Assembly: GCA_030407085.1 (NCBI GenBank) | Contig: CM059582.1 | Location: forward strand, 137,447,001 to 137,511,000 | Source: Trichopria drosophilae | Lineage: Eukaryota; Arthropoda; Insecta; Hymenoptera; Diapriidae | Length of the DNA stretch: 64,000 nt | Direction of reading: 5' to 3' | Part shown: piece by piece, positions 33,191 through 43,724 of the stretch | How positions within the stretch are numbered: position 1 is the first letter of the stretch | Layout of the letters: the number at the start of each line of letters is the position of its first letter | Notes under the pieces: generated by a model | Seen by the model: only the letters and a program-made list of their open reading frames with translations | Told to the model about the DNA's origin: nothing | The model's database searches: none | Program-made: the position numbers and the translations under genes

Positions 33191-33609
33191 ATTAGATGAC
33201 TTTCGTGACCATAGTTCATGCTCGTCACTGTCCTTGGTCACGGAAGCAACATGTACTAGAGTTGCACGGGTGCCGTGAGTAAATGTCCCGGCAGCGGCGC
33301 TAGTATCGCATGGGGAGTTCGTTGCGATTGCGGCGCGTACAGGCCTATGAAAAAATATCAGCAGAGTTCTCTCTGTGTGGGAACGGAAAGATGTACAAAC
33401 AATAGTTAGAATTATGAGTGCCAAATTAAATGAAATGAAATGATTTAAGAAATAGGAGCTAAAATGAATGTTTATTAAAACTAAAAATATTAATCTTCAA
33501 GAATAGTTTCTAAGTTCGATGATATGTGCAGTAGTTTATTAAATAAAGGTTATTAATACAATTTTGAATCCATAAACCGTTCTATTTCAGATTTGTTATT
33601 TTCTATATG
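33191..33609. other. Spacer without supported genes
   Basis: The 84-codon minus-strand frame at 33170-33424 has no recognisable similarity and overlaps the palindromic repeat. It is not called. Confidence 0.4.
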
Positions 33610-33617
33610 AACAAATT

Positions 33618-33696
33618 ATGTACAGATTATGTATAGATTATGTGTGCTCAATTCTATACATAATCTATACATGGATAATTATGTATAAATTATGTA
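33618..33696. repeat. AT-rich palindromic cluster
   Basis: TGTATAGATTATG (about 33630) pairs perfectly with CATAATCTATACA (about 33660) around a 16-base loop, and further ATTATGTATAAATTATGTA copies follow. It abuts the CACTG end of the next element. Confidence 0.6.
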
Positions 33697-34579
33697 CACT
33701 GAAAAAAAAATTCTGTTTTCAAGTATAATTTATTTCATTCAAGTAAATGGTTGATTTCAATAGTAGCAAGTAAATATTTGTTTGAAAAAAAAATCTATTT
33801 GAATGAAAAAATTATTTTCTTAAATTTGGAATATATTTACTTTCATCAAGAAAATATTTTGTTAAAAAAATGAAAATTATGTTTACAAAAATAATTTCTT
33901 ATATTAAATAAATATTTACTAGAATCAGATAAATAATTTTGGGAATTAAATAACAAAATATTGAAGTCGAGCAAATATTTTTTTAATATTGAGAAAACAA
34001 ATTTGAAATTAAAAAAAAATTTCGAAAATTAAGTAAATATTTACTTAAAGGAAATAAATATTATTGGAAAATAAACAAAAGATGTTTTACGTTTAATAAA
34101 TATTTGTTTAGCAATAATAAAGCATTTTGAAACTTAAGAAAATAATTTTTGAAATGAAATAAAAATTTATTTAATTGTAACAACTATTTCCTTAGTATTA
34201 ATGAAACAAATCTTAAATTAAATAAACATTTTAGGATATGGGATGTGCAGAAATGATCAGAAAATGAATATTTATTGGGATCTGTAAAATATTTACTTCA
34301 TTTAAATACATATTTGTTCGGCCTAATATAAATTTTTATATTTAAGTAAATATTTTCTAAAACGAAGAGCATATTTCCTAAATAAAAGAGTATATTTCGA
34401 TAGATTATAAAGCATATTTTTAACATTCAAATAATTTTTTGTTTATTTACAAAAATCCAGAGGTTTTTATTTTTACTTTTAACTGCTAGTATTTTCCTGT
34501 GATTTCTGGAACAGAATGACATATACATATATATTCGTAATTACCTTAGATAATTTAGGACGAGAACATTAATGACTAA

Positions 34580-34940
34580 CGTACGTACAAACTAAACGCT
34601 AGAGACAACGCTCGGATGTAACAACAACATATACATATACACTGAAACGCATGGAGTACACTGACGCTTCGATTTCGCACGCTGAAGGTATAGAATGTTT
34701 TCGGACATATATACTAAACGAGTTCTGTTTCTTCCACTCGGGGGAAAATTTACGAGTAACAGCGCCACCTGTATAGTAGTCCACAAATCACAATTTCTCC
34801 CCCTCCCCCCTCTAACATGGAAACATCCATTTGTCCTTGATGCGCCGGCGCGTTCGACTTCTCGTTTACGGAGGGAAGAGGCGAAAAAAGGCGGGAATGT
34901 GGTACATTCAGAGTTTACCATGTTAACATTCGTAAAATAC
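34580..34940. other. Non-repetitive patch within the CACTG element
   Basis: This is GC-richer than the surrounding array, with overlapping frames on both strands (34592-34921 minus, 34695-34970 plus) and no recognisable protein. It could be captured genomic sequence. Confidence 0.35.
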
Positions 34941-35745
34941 TATCTCCGTTCAAAACATTCATTTACTTGAAATAAGCAACCATTCATGCAAAGAATATCA
35001 TTCTTGGAGAAAGTTGATTTATTTGTCTCAAGTATACGTCATTTACTATTGTAGAATCTTAAAAAATTGTTTATTCTGTACATTTGCCTTTAAAAAAAAA
35101 AAGATGAACTATGCCGTTAGATTAAAAAAATCAGCGATTTGGATCAAATTATTCATTTACTTGAAATAAGTAAATTCAGTAATAAAAATCAAGAATGCAA
35201 AGAAATATTTACTCATTTTAAGCGCACAGAATAGTTTTAATATGGTTCCAAATAAACCTGTACTTATGAAAAAGGTGCACTACATCGTTGCATTGAATAT
35301 ATAAGTATTTTCCATCAAATAATTCATTAATTTGACATAAGTAAAACGTTGAATAAATTCGTAATTTAAAAATATTGATGCTTATCAAATGTTGATTTAT
35401 TTCAAATATACATTTACTTCAAAAATATGTGCACTACATAATCGATTCCATTCGTGATTATTTTTATGAAATCATTCATTTACTTAAAATAAATAAATAT
35501 TTATTAAATTAATATGACAGTTTTGAAAAATGAATTGACTTATTACAAGAGTACCCAATTTCTTATTATAAAAGAACTTAAATATTTGTTTCAAGTAAAC
35601 ATTTACTTAAAAGAAAATATCTACGAAGTCACTGGATTGAAGAAATTGATGTTTTTGTATAAATGATTGATTTACTTAGAAATAGCAAATATTTTTTTAT
35701 TTTTACAGAAGTAGTTTATTATAAATAGTTATTTTAAATTTAAGT

Positions 35746-36940
35746 AGGGGAGAGTCCGGTAGTCCCGACCACCCAAGGTTTTTGCCATATAACTTGTTCT
35801 TCGCGACTTCAACAAGTAATAGAAAGTATAAAAATAATATTTGTATCATATTTTATGCATCCGTGGAAAATTTGAAGACAAAATAGCGAATCTGTTAAAG
35901 AATTGCATCCTTTTCGTTGTTCATAAAATAGGTCACGCCATTTTACTTGTCCGGTAGCCCCGACCACTCAATAAATTAACTTGTATACGGTAAAAAAACA
36001 TCATTAAATACTTATAATGGATCTTTATTCGAAATAAATTAATATTTACATGCTCCATTGTTTAATATAACTTAAAATAGATGTAGTAAGCAATGTAATA
36101 AACCTATCGTTAAAAAAGTTTTTTGATGAAATTTTTAAACTATTGAACATAAATATAATTTTTTCTTGCTCTTTTGCCTTCGCAGTTTCGTAAATGACAT
36201 TTTCCGTTAAAATTTCCGAGTGTTAGGCTCGTTTCTTTATTATTAAAAATAGCTTTATTTTTTAAAAATGTAATGTAGAAAACTACGTACTCAAGATCTG
36301 GTAATTTCCGTTACTGTTATTAGAATTATTTATTTCCTAAATAAATCTATAAATCACTTTACATAACTAAAGCCAGCATGCGATGTGTAGTCGTGCCAGT
36401 TTGTTCGCGAGAGGATTGTTATGAAGAATAAACTAAAAAAAAACAAATTACATTTAAGCTTAATTTCATTACCGAAGTCAAGTTAGTTTTTAAAATTGTT
36501 AGATATGCAATATTTTTACCGGTCGGGGATACCGGACTCTAAATGGTCGGGGGTACCGGAAAGTATGTATGAGCCTTGAAATTGTTATTATAAACAAATG
36601 AGACATAAAAATTAAAATTTTTATAGACTAAATCGAAAGCCGAGGGATGCATGTTTGTGTAGACACAACGATAATTAGCTTATTTAATATATGATAATAA
36701 ATATTAACTGCGAAAATTTCCTATTTTTTTTTTTTAAATGTTCATTTTATGAGTTTCAAGAATAAAAACTTAGACTATACCACTAAAGTAAAGACAAATA
36801 GCTTCCTAGTCTAAAATTTACAGTTTTGTGTAGTGTATCATAAAAAAAATTATAAAATTAGCCAAAATCTATCTTTACATTCTTAGAACTAATTAGTGGT
36901 TGGGGCTACCAGATGGCCGGGGTTACCGGACTCTCCCCTA
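35746..36940. mobile_element. Nested TA-flanked element with GGGGAGAGTCCGGTA ends
   Basis: The left end GGGGAGAGTCCGGTAGTCCC and the right end, inverse GGGGAGAGTCCGGTAACCCC, are flanked by TA on each side. The insertion splits the AAGTAAAT array of the larger element. Four more internal copies of the core (CCGGTAGCCCCGACCA at 35950, GGTCGGGGATACCGGA at 36521, GGTCGGGGGTACCGGA at 36545, GGTTGGGGCTACCAGA at 36899) lie near the ends in both orientations. No transposase was found. Confidence 0.8.
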
Positions 36941-37334
36941 CTCATATTTCGACTCAAGAAAATAAAAATTTATTTTCAAGTATATATTTTCGTAATACTT
37001 TTTGTTATTTTTAAGTAAATAGAATTCTTATAATCCAGAAATTGATTTTTCGGTTAGAAAAATTATTTTTTTTTAAGATAATATTTACTTAAATTGAAGA
37101 AACATATAATTTAAGAAATGATTTTTAAAAATAAGTAATTATTTACTTTTTTTTTAAACATTGTTTTATTCAATTTAAAATATGAGAATTTGAATCAAGA
37201 AAACCATTTTTTAGTAAATCCATTTACTTGAATCGAGTAAATTTTTTTCTCAGTGTACAATTTATCCATAATTTGTTTACATGGGTTGGACGATAGTGCA
37301 GAGCAACTCTTCCGGGGGTGTGCGTTTGGAAAAG

Positions 37335-37560
37335 TGCAATAAATTTCTGGTAAACCTTCGGAAAGAGTACATTACATGAAACAAATGCATTGTGTTTTCG
37401 TGCTTATTTTTGGTCACTAAAAACAAATTTGATCATTTGGCCAAAAATTGTCATTTAGCCATATCTTGGCCAATATCTTGAAAAAAAAGGAAAATACGTG
37501 ACTTTTTATAAGTTTTGCACAGTACAGATTGCTAAATCTTTTGACAATTTAATTTTGACG
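37335..37560 (+). repeat. Solo arm of the 28.7 kb foldback family
   Basis: It begins GGTAAACCTTCGGAAAGAG and continues with blocks matching the left arm at 28755 (GCCATATCTTGGCC and TATCTTGAAAAAA), with intermediate divergence. No opposing arm follows. Confidence 0.6.
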
Positions 37561-38464
37561 AAGAATATGATTTTAACGCAATAAATGTTTTAACGCATAA
37601 TTAGATGGTACTAGTGAGTAAATCGAATTCTTACACACAAGGTGTGTAAAAATCGAATTCTTGCATACATAATTTTATACTATATTATGCATGAAATTTG
37701 TGCACTATATTTTTATAGGTCAGTAACAAGTTGCGTAAAATACGATTTTGGTGCATAAAATAAAATTTTAAGCATATTTATAGGAAAATGTTATTTTACA
37801 CGTACCACGACATAACATGGCACATAGGAGAGTACGTAAAATCGACATTTTATTGTATTTTTAAAATCGTCACAGAATTTAGCAAAATTTGCGACCCTTT
37901 CTTAGTGGGTTATCAGACGTGTATTGATAGTAGTTTTTGATACAAGGGCGTTGAAATGTTCAAATATCGATTTCAAAATGTCACACGATAAATCCAAAAT
38001 TCAACCAAATATTAGGAAAATTTATATTCGGGAGTATTTGGAGCAGCTGATTTCGAATCTGAGGTCATATTTGCAATTTCAAAATGGTAGATCTAATATG
38101 GTCATCTGTAATACGGTCCTCCATCAAGATGTTTCAAAATCTGAATTGAAATTGTAATCGGCGATCCAGAGAAAAGCCCTATATAAGGAATTTCAAGAGA
38201 TTTCAATCATTAGAAAAATGTACGGCTGAAAGGGATAAACGGTTTAACACTAGAATATTAAAATATTTGAAGAATTTATATTGTACGGAACTTGTATTTT
38301 TATACTCTAATTAATATTTATATTCATATATTCATGTTCCTTCATTCTCTTGTCTGCACGTGCGTATGTCAATTGTCGGGTTTTGAAGCTGTCAAGTTAG
38401 TCTGTGCATAACCATAGAAAAGTAAACACGTCCAATAAAAATCATATTAGTTTAATTAACTAGT
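37561..38464. other. AT-rich stretch; probable 5' LTR of the following element on its right
   Basis: 37615-37870 has loose repeats of TAAAATCGAATTCTT-like strings. A frame at 37924-38157 has no similarity and includes the recurring GTAATCGGCGATCC motif. Sequence from roughly 38170 to 38468 is the likely 5' LTR of the 38-43 kb gypsy element because the primer binding site follows directly. The LTR start cannot be fixed without a second LTR. Confidence 0.35.
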
Positions 38465-38469
38465 TCCAT

Positions 38470-38483
38470 AGGTGTCAGAAGTG
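38470..38483 (+). promoter_or_regulatory. Primer binding site, tRNA-Leu type
   Basis: AGGTGTCAGAAGTG matches TGGTGTCAGAAGTG, the complement of the 3' end of insect tRNA-Leu including CCA, at 13 of 14 positions. It marks the start of minus-strand DNA synthesis and places the 5' LTR end at about 38468. tRNA-Leu priming is known in some Ty3/gypsy lineages. Confidence 0.68.
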
Positions 38484-38776
38484 TCGCGATCTTTTCCACG
38501 TACAGTGTATAGTTGCCTGATTCCCGCGATATTTCCTTTTTTCTCGAATACCGCGAAGTTGTGATTGGTGTCACGATAGTTGGTCGTCGTCGCGATTCCT
38601 TGACAGTTGGTCGTCTGCGTGGTGCTTCGACGATTAGTGATTCCCGCACGTCCGCCGTTCGCATGCTGCGTTCCAGCATCCAGCCCTCGGCTCCTGTCGC
38701 AGATGAAACTCGTCGTCAGGATACTTTCTTGACAACTCCTACATCATCTGTGATTCCTTCCTCACTTCCCACCACG

Positions 38777-39680
38777 ATGGCAGCAGTTCCGAATCTACCG
38801 ATATTGGTTCCCACGGGTTTGCGACACTTATTAGAAGAATGTCCGATGGAAAATCTTCGGACAGAACTTCGTTCAGCGATTAAAGATATGTATTCTACAC
38901 ATTACAACCCTACTCAAAATCATTTAGCTAATATTTCAGCCCCTGTTTCTCTTTCACATGAATTTCTTCCTCCACCTAATATAATAAAACCCGATTATTT
39001 TTCTGGAGATATTTCTTTGGATATTTATCTGAAACAATTTAATGTCATTGCTTCTCATAACAGATGGTCTGATGAAAATAAAGCAAATTATTTGCTCTCC
39101 TTTCTTCGCGGCCCTGCTAGATCAATTATTGAAAAAATTCCCCCTTCTCAGATGCAAAATTTCGAATTAATAAATAGATTATTAGATACACGATTCGGGG
39201 AACAGAAGTTTTCGGAAGTTTATTTTCATAAATTTCATTCACGACAACAAGACCCATTAGAATCATTTCAAATTTATTTGGATAATTTAGAACATTTAGT
39301 ACGCTATGCCTACCCAGATAGTACAGATGAAATGCGCGATAAGATTTGTTGTCGTCAATTTACTTCAGGGATTCGCGATCATAGTATTAAGAACACTTTA
39401 CGAATTTAAAATCTGGCATCTTTACAGATTGCTGTCACTAGAGCCATAAATTTAGAATCCATATTTAATACGATAAAAAATGAGAATCTTTCTTTTTATA
39501 ATCAAAGACATTACAAACAATGTTAACACCGATAACTATTATCAAAATCAAAATTATTCTCAACAAAATTACAATCCAAATCAAATCCAATGTTGGACTT
39601 GCAACGAATTCGGACACACACACAACGTTATTGCCCTTGTAATTCAAATTTTCAGACGGAAAACTAATTAGAGTCAATTT
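38777..39680 (+). pseudogene. Ty3/gypsy Gag (capsid and CCHC nucleocapsid), inactivated
   Basis: The ATG at 38777 has a good context (CCACGATGG). The open frame extends further upstream without an ATG that I prefer. The capsid-like part contains KPDYFSGDISLDIYLKQFNV, NYLLSFLRGPARSII, then FHSRQQDPLESFQIYL. A TAA at 39407-39409 interrupts the text between TLRI and NLASLQIAVTRA, both of which belong to Gag, so CAA-to-TAA is likely. A frameshift then leads to a nucleocapsid knuckle at 39591-39633. CWTCNEFGHT reads correctly, and a CACACACAC dinucleotide expansion shifts the frame just before QRYC. Allowing for it gives the canonical C-x2-C-x4-H-x4-C. Gag would package the element RNA in cytoplasmic particles. 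The copy is dead. Confidence 0.82.
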
Positions 39681-39681
39681 T

Positions 39682-40293
39682 TTGGGGAGAAAATTGACTC
39701 ACGATAATTTTAATTTACCAAATCAAAGATCTTATTATAACGTTCGACAATTGAGACAAACTACACTTCCTAATCAGACTGTATTTACAAATTTAAATTT
39801 TGTTCAATCAAATGGAAACAAGGTTAGGGTTGACGCATTACCTGCTGATGTTCATAGTGAATTTGTGAACGATGATAGTAATATTGATAATGGTGACACT
39901 GAAGAATTATTCATTAATAATATTAGATGTGAGAGTGATAAAACTTAACGTTTATTTATTAATGTTAATAATGAAAAAGAGAAAAATGAAAATAACGATT
40001 TATTTATTAATAATAATGATGAAACTGATGATTTATTTATTAATGATGATATTGAAACCGAGAAAACTGAAGAGGACGATTTATTTATTAATAATAACAT
40101 GGACAATGGGAATGATAAAGTTGAAAATTTATTTATTAATGACAATATGAAATATAAAAATGTTATTGAAAAGGCTACATTATTTTCTTTTTTTACCAAT
40201 AATGAGTATGAAGCTAATTCTAAAGAAACTTTTAATTTTTACAAAAAAAATGACGAATTTTTTTATTCTTTGCCAACAATTAACACGTAGCTC
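39682..40293 (+). pseudogene. Acidic Asn/Asp-rich linker with LFIN repeats between Gag and protease
   Basis: One register, broken by a single TAA at 39946-39948, carries six copies of the tetrapeptide LFIN. Each is usually preceded by Asp/Glu and followed by Asn/Asp (EELFINN, RLFINVN, NDLFINN, DDLFIND, DDLFINNN, ENLFIND), spaced about 13-22 residues between 39904 and 40140. At DNA level this is a coding minisatellite. The segment ends near 40290 before the protease. No known domain is recognised. It may be a repeated short linear motif or simple slippage product. The AT-rich codon choice (TTATTTATTAAT) favours slippage. Confidence 0.6.
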
Positions 40294-40394
40294 AACAACA
40301 ATATACCCTCCATTTAGATAATTTTGAGTTTAAATCAATTTTTGCTGATTCAATTAGTGGTTCGAATATTGTAGTTGATGGTACTATTGATTAT

Positions 40395-40680
40395 ATAAAA
40401 TGCAAAATGATAATTGATACAGTTTCGGATATTACTATAGTAAATTTCCGTTTATTAAATAAAACTTCAAATTCCAATTTGGTTTCAAACACAAATTTTC
40501 GTTTATTTACTGCCGATCAATCAGAAATGTTATATAAATACATAAAACCTGTAATTATTTCGATAGCTGATTTTTCTTTAAAAATAGATGTAATTTATTC
40601 AGATATTAAAGACGATTGTATTTTAGGTACAGACTTTTTACAAAAATCTGGATTATTAAATGCATTTAAAAAAATAGTTA
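40395..40680 (+). pseudogene. Ty3/gypsy aspartic protease, active-site glycine lost
   Basis: IIDTVSDITIVN corresponds to the active-site IDTGS(D)IT of retropepsins. GAT ACA GTT at 40416-40424 encodes D-T-V instead of D-T-G, a change expected to abolish folding of the active site. Downstream DDCILGTDFLQK is the conserved second half. It is the N-terminal part of the 40407-41147 frame, contiguous with reverse transcriptase. Confidence 0.78.
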
Positions 40681-41635
40681 AAGATAAGTTTAAAAATGTT
40701 GAAAATTCTTTACATTTAAATAATAATTCACAAAATAATCAAAACACCCTTCCAGATTTTTTATTTCAAGTTTTTGATTCTTTTTCTCAATCTTTCAATG
40801 AAACACAACAACTGTTAATTAAAAAATTGTTATTTGATTTCCAAAATGTTTTTGCAAAAAGTTCACTAGATATAGGAAATTGTAAATTATTATCTCACAA
40901 AATAGACACTGGTTCTCATGTTCCAATTAAACAATGTCCTCGTCGTGTTCCTTTCAACTATACAGATAAAATCGATGGAGAAATTGATAAAATAAAAAAA
41001 TTAAATATTATTGAGATTAGTAATGGTCCTTGGGCTTCTCCGGTCGTTTTGATTCCTAAAAAAGATGGGTCAATTAGATTTTGTATCGATTATAGAACAT
41101 TAAATGCTGTTACAAAAAAAAGACGCAATTCCTCTTCCTCGAATTGAAGATATTTTTGAAACTTTAGCTGGTTCCAAATGGTTTTCGACTCTCGACTTAC
41201 AGAGTGGATATTGGCAGGTTAATTTAACTCCTGAGGATAGAGAGAAATCAACTTTTTGCTTAGGTTCTGAACTTTGGCAGTTTAAGGTTCTTCCTTTTGG
41301 TCTTTGTAATGCTCCAGCAACTTTCACTCGTCTAATGAATTTAGTATTAAAAAATTTAATAGGAAAAATATGCCTAGTTTATCTTGATGACATTATTATC
41401 TTTAGTCAAACTTTTGAAAAACATCTTGAAAACCTACATCTCGTATTTCTTAAACTTCCAGACGCTAATTTAAAACTTAATCTAAAAAAATGTTGTTTTT
41501 TACAAAATGAATTAGTTTATTTAGGTCATTTGATTTTAGATCAAGGTATTCGAGCAGATCCAAAAAAGTTTGAGCTATTTCTAATTGGCCAATTCCTTGT
41601 AATAAAAAAATTCTTCGATCTTTCTTAGGTTTTGT
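40681..41635 (+). pseudogene. Ty3/gypsy reverse transcriptase, frameshifted
   Basis: Conserved RT blocks appear in order: INxGSHVPIKQCPRRVP-like entry, GPWASPVVLIPKKDGSIRFC, IDYRTLN, then after a frameshift IPLPRIEDIFETL, WFSTLDLQSGYWQV, FKVLPFGLCNAPATF, and the catalytic YLDD (41379-41390). ENLHLVF and LVYLGHLI close the domain. The frameshift lies in the A-run at 41113-41121, where one extra A joins two otherwise perfect frames. A second shift lies near 41590, inside the text leading to the NWPIP motif. All three palm-domain carboxylates appear to be present. The enzyme would copy element RNA into DNA. Confidence 0.9.
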
Positions 41636-42182
41636 TCTTATTATAGAAAGTTTATTAAATATTTTGCGACTATTGCTAGTCCTCTTCATTTTCTAACAGG
41701 AGAAAAGACACAATTTTTATGGACTGATTCAGCTCAATTAAGTTTTGATGGACTAAAAAAAGCATTAAGTTCACCTCCTATTATTCAATTTCCAAGATTT
41801 GATAAATCTTTTATATTAGATACTGATGCTTCTAATTTTGGTATAGGTGCTGTACTTTCTCAAGTTTATGATAATGATAGCTCACATAATTCTTCTGAAA
41901 GAGTTATCGCTTATTATAGTTCGGTTCCAAATAAAGCAGAAAGAAATTACTGCGTTACTCGTAAAGAACTTTTAGCAGTTGTTAAATCTGTTCAATATTT
42001 TAAACATTTTCTTCTTGGTCGAAAATTTATAATTAGATCTGATCATTCTTCACTTAGATGGTTATTATCTTTTAAAAATCCTGAAGGACAACTTGCTAGA
42101 TGGTTCGAAATTCTTTCCCAATTCGATTATAATCTTGAATATCGTCCTGGAAAAAATACTCTAATGCAGATAGTTTATCGCG
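41636..42182 (+). pseudogene. Ty3/gypsy RNase H and connection domain
   Basis: An uninterrupted register without an early ATG runs from about 41630 to 42185. The connection segment reads YYRKFIKYFATIASPLHFL. RNase H begins at FILDTDASNFGIGAVLSQ (first Asp near 41820), followed by ERNYCVTRKELLAVV (Glu) and IIRSDHSSLRWL (Asp), ending at LARWFEILSQFDYNLEY and the RPGK motif. The usual N-A-D-x-L-S-R motif that closes the domain is present but in another frame, so a frameshift lies at about 42163. The domain removes RNA from the RNA:DNA hybrid. Confidence 0.88.
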
Positions 42183-43045
42183 AATGATATGCGAATGTCA
42201 TAAGTGCCAGCAGTTATTTAAAAAATGTAATCCACAGATTAAAAATGTTTTTCGTACTACTTGTGTTTTTTCTAACTCAATTAATTGGATAAATGCTCAA
42301 AATAATGATCCTGAAATTAAATTATTACTGGAATCTAAAAAAAAATTTAATTCCTGTTTGGAATTCTGTTTCTCATTTTGCCAATTCTTTTAAGATTTAT
42401 CTTTCATATTGGCACTTGTTAGAACTTAAAAATGATATTTTATATAAACGTTGGGAATCTCCGAACAATTCTAAAACTGTTTTACAAATTATTGTTCCTA
42501 AAATTGTAATTAAACATATTCTAATGGAAGCACATAATTCTGTAACTGCTGGTCATTTTGGCATTAATAAAACATTAGCTAGAATTAGAGAACGATTTTA
42601 TTGGTCTTCGTGTAAACTTGATGTTGAATTATGGTGCAAATCTTGTAAGGTTTGTTTCTCAAAAAAAGGTCCATCAAAACGAAATTTTGGAGAATTTCAA
42701 ATTTATAATATAGGGGCTCCTTTTGACCGTTTAGGAATTGATATTTTAGGTCCACTTCCAAAATCTTTCTCCGGAAATAAATATTTGTTAGTTATTACCG
42801 ATTATTTCACGAGATGGCCCGAAATGTTTGCTATTCCGAATCGCCATGCTTGAACAATTGTGGAAATTTTAATTTCTCAGATTATCTCACGATTTGGGAT
42901 TCCTTTGGAAATTCATTCTGATCAAGGTCCTGAATCTGAATCAACTATTTTTAAAGAAATGTTAAATTTATTAGCGATACAGAAAACTCGAACTTCTCCT
43001 CTTCACCCGCAATCAAATGGTGTTGTATAAATACATAGAAAAATT
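42168..43045 (+). pseudogene. Ty3/gypsy integrase, catalytic Glu replaced by a stop, truncated
   Basis: NADSLSR at 42168 leads into a 69-codon frame, and a shift in the A-run at about 42338-42346 leads to the 42293-42853 frame. The H-H-C-C zinc domain is visible (EAHNSVTAGHFGINKTLARI then CKSCKVC). The catalytic core shows the first Asp in LGIDILGPLP (42740-42742), an in-frame TGA at 42851-42853, and the second Asp in IHSDQGPE (42920-42922). Exactly 35 residues later, where D,D-35-E integrases have Glu in the SNG-x-V-E motif, codon 43028-43030 is TAA. Similarity ends about five codons later. The integrase C-terminus, polypurine tract and 3' LTR are missing. Confidence 0.88.
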
Positions 43046-43682
43046 GATAATGCAGGCTTCATAATTTGCAATTAATAATTCACAATTGGTTCTTTCAACA
43101 TTGACAAAGTTCTTTCAATTTGACTTGACCCTATCGCAATGTAATGTGCTGGAACTCAAACGCTGCTAATTTCTTATAATAACCAGCGCAGAACTGCTTG
43201 GAATCCTAGCGTTAATGTAAAATTAACGGCATGTTGCAATGCAACGTATACGTAACGCTCCAACAATGTTTCGCGGTACCTTTTTATTGTAGAACGTTCG
43301 TAAAGTTACTGCAATCTAGGTCGAAGATTCATAATTTCTTATTTTTCAATATTGCCTAACCTTCCCGCAAGATTATCGCAATATTGACGCTGAAACATAA
43401 TTACACGAACATCTCCACATTGATGCGATATTGAGACGAGCTAACTACAAGGTTAATATAACCTTTTGTTTCTAATATTTTTGCAATATTTCTGTAAGGT
43501 TAATATCGATTCTGAATTAGTATTGAATTTTTCATAAACTTCAAGTAACCTTATCATAACATTCTGCTGCCACAATACAAGTTTCAACCTTTAAATGACG
43601 TTATGACAATACTACCTGCCAATATTTTGGAATGTAAGGTTGTAACCTATTTGCGACCTTGCAAGAATGTTCCGTTCTATCA
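43046..43682. repeat. Unclassified segment rich in GCAATATTG-like motifs at the gypsy truncation
   Basis: Several copies of GCAATATTG or TCGCAAT and of AAGGTTAATAT or AGGTTGTAACC lie between 43120 and 43650. They suggest an old repetitive element rather than gypsy sequence. It begins exactly where integrase similarity stops, so it may mark the insertion or deletion that truncated the retrotransposon. No frame is supported. Confidence 0.4.
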
Positions 43683-43724
43683 AGTGTGTGTGTGTGTGTG
43701 TGTTTGTGGGGGGGGGGGGGAGGT
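43683..43724 (+). repeat. (TG)n and poly-G simple repeat
   Basis: About ten TG units are followed by a run of twelve Gs. Low complexity only. Confidence 0.9.

Larger units (their letters stand above)
33697..37255. mobile_element. CACTG-ended element made largely of palindromic AAGTAAAT repeats
   Basis: The left end CACTGAAAAAAAAATTC and the right end, inverse CACTGAGAAAAAAATTTAC, form terminal inverted repeats, each with TA outside. Most of the interior (33720-34460, 34960-35740, 36950-37250) is a loose array of the motif AAGTAAATATTTACTT or halves of it. Spacing is about 35-50 bp and both orientations occur. A non-repetitive GC-richer patch lies at 34580-34940 and a separate element is inserted at 35746-36940. 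No transposase was found. A short element of similar design lies at 44905-45208. Superfamily is unknown to me. Confidence 0.72.

Noticed and set aside
33170..33424. 84-codon minus-strand frame
   Set aside because: It begins in the palindromic repeat and has no similarity; considered chance.
34592..34970. Protein genes within the CACTG element
   Set aside because: Frames on both strands overlap fully and match nothing that I recognise. There is no transposase signature.
37561..38469. Exact 5' LTR coordinates for the gypsy element
   Set aside because: Only the 3' border can be placed from the primer binding site. No 3' LTR is present in the window to define the start.
39872..40199. Lys/Leu/Ile-rich frames on both strands over the LFIN region
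   Set aside because: They are shadows of the repeated TTATTTATTAAT sequence. The register giving the acidic LFIN repeats is the one aligned with gag and pol.
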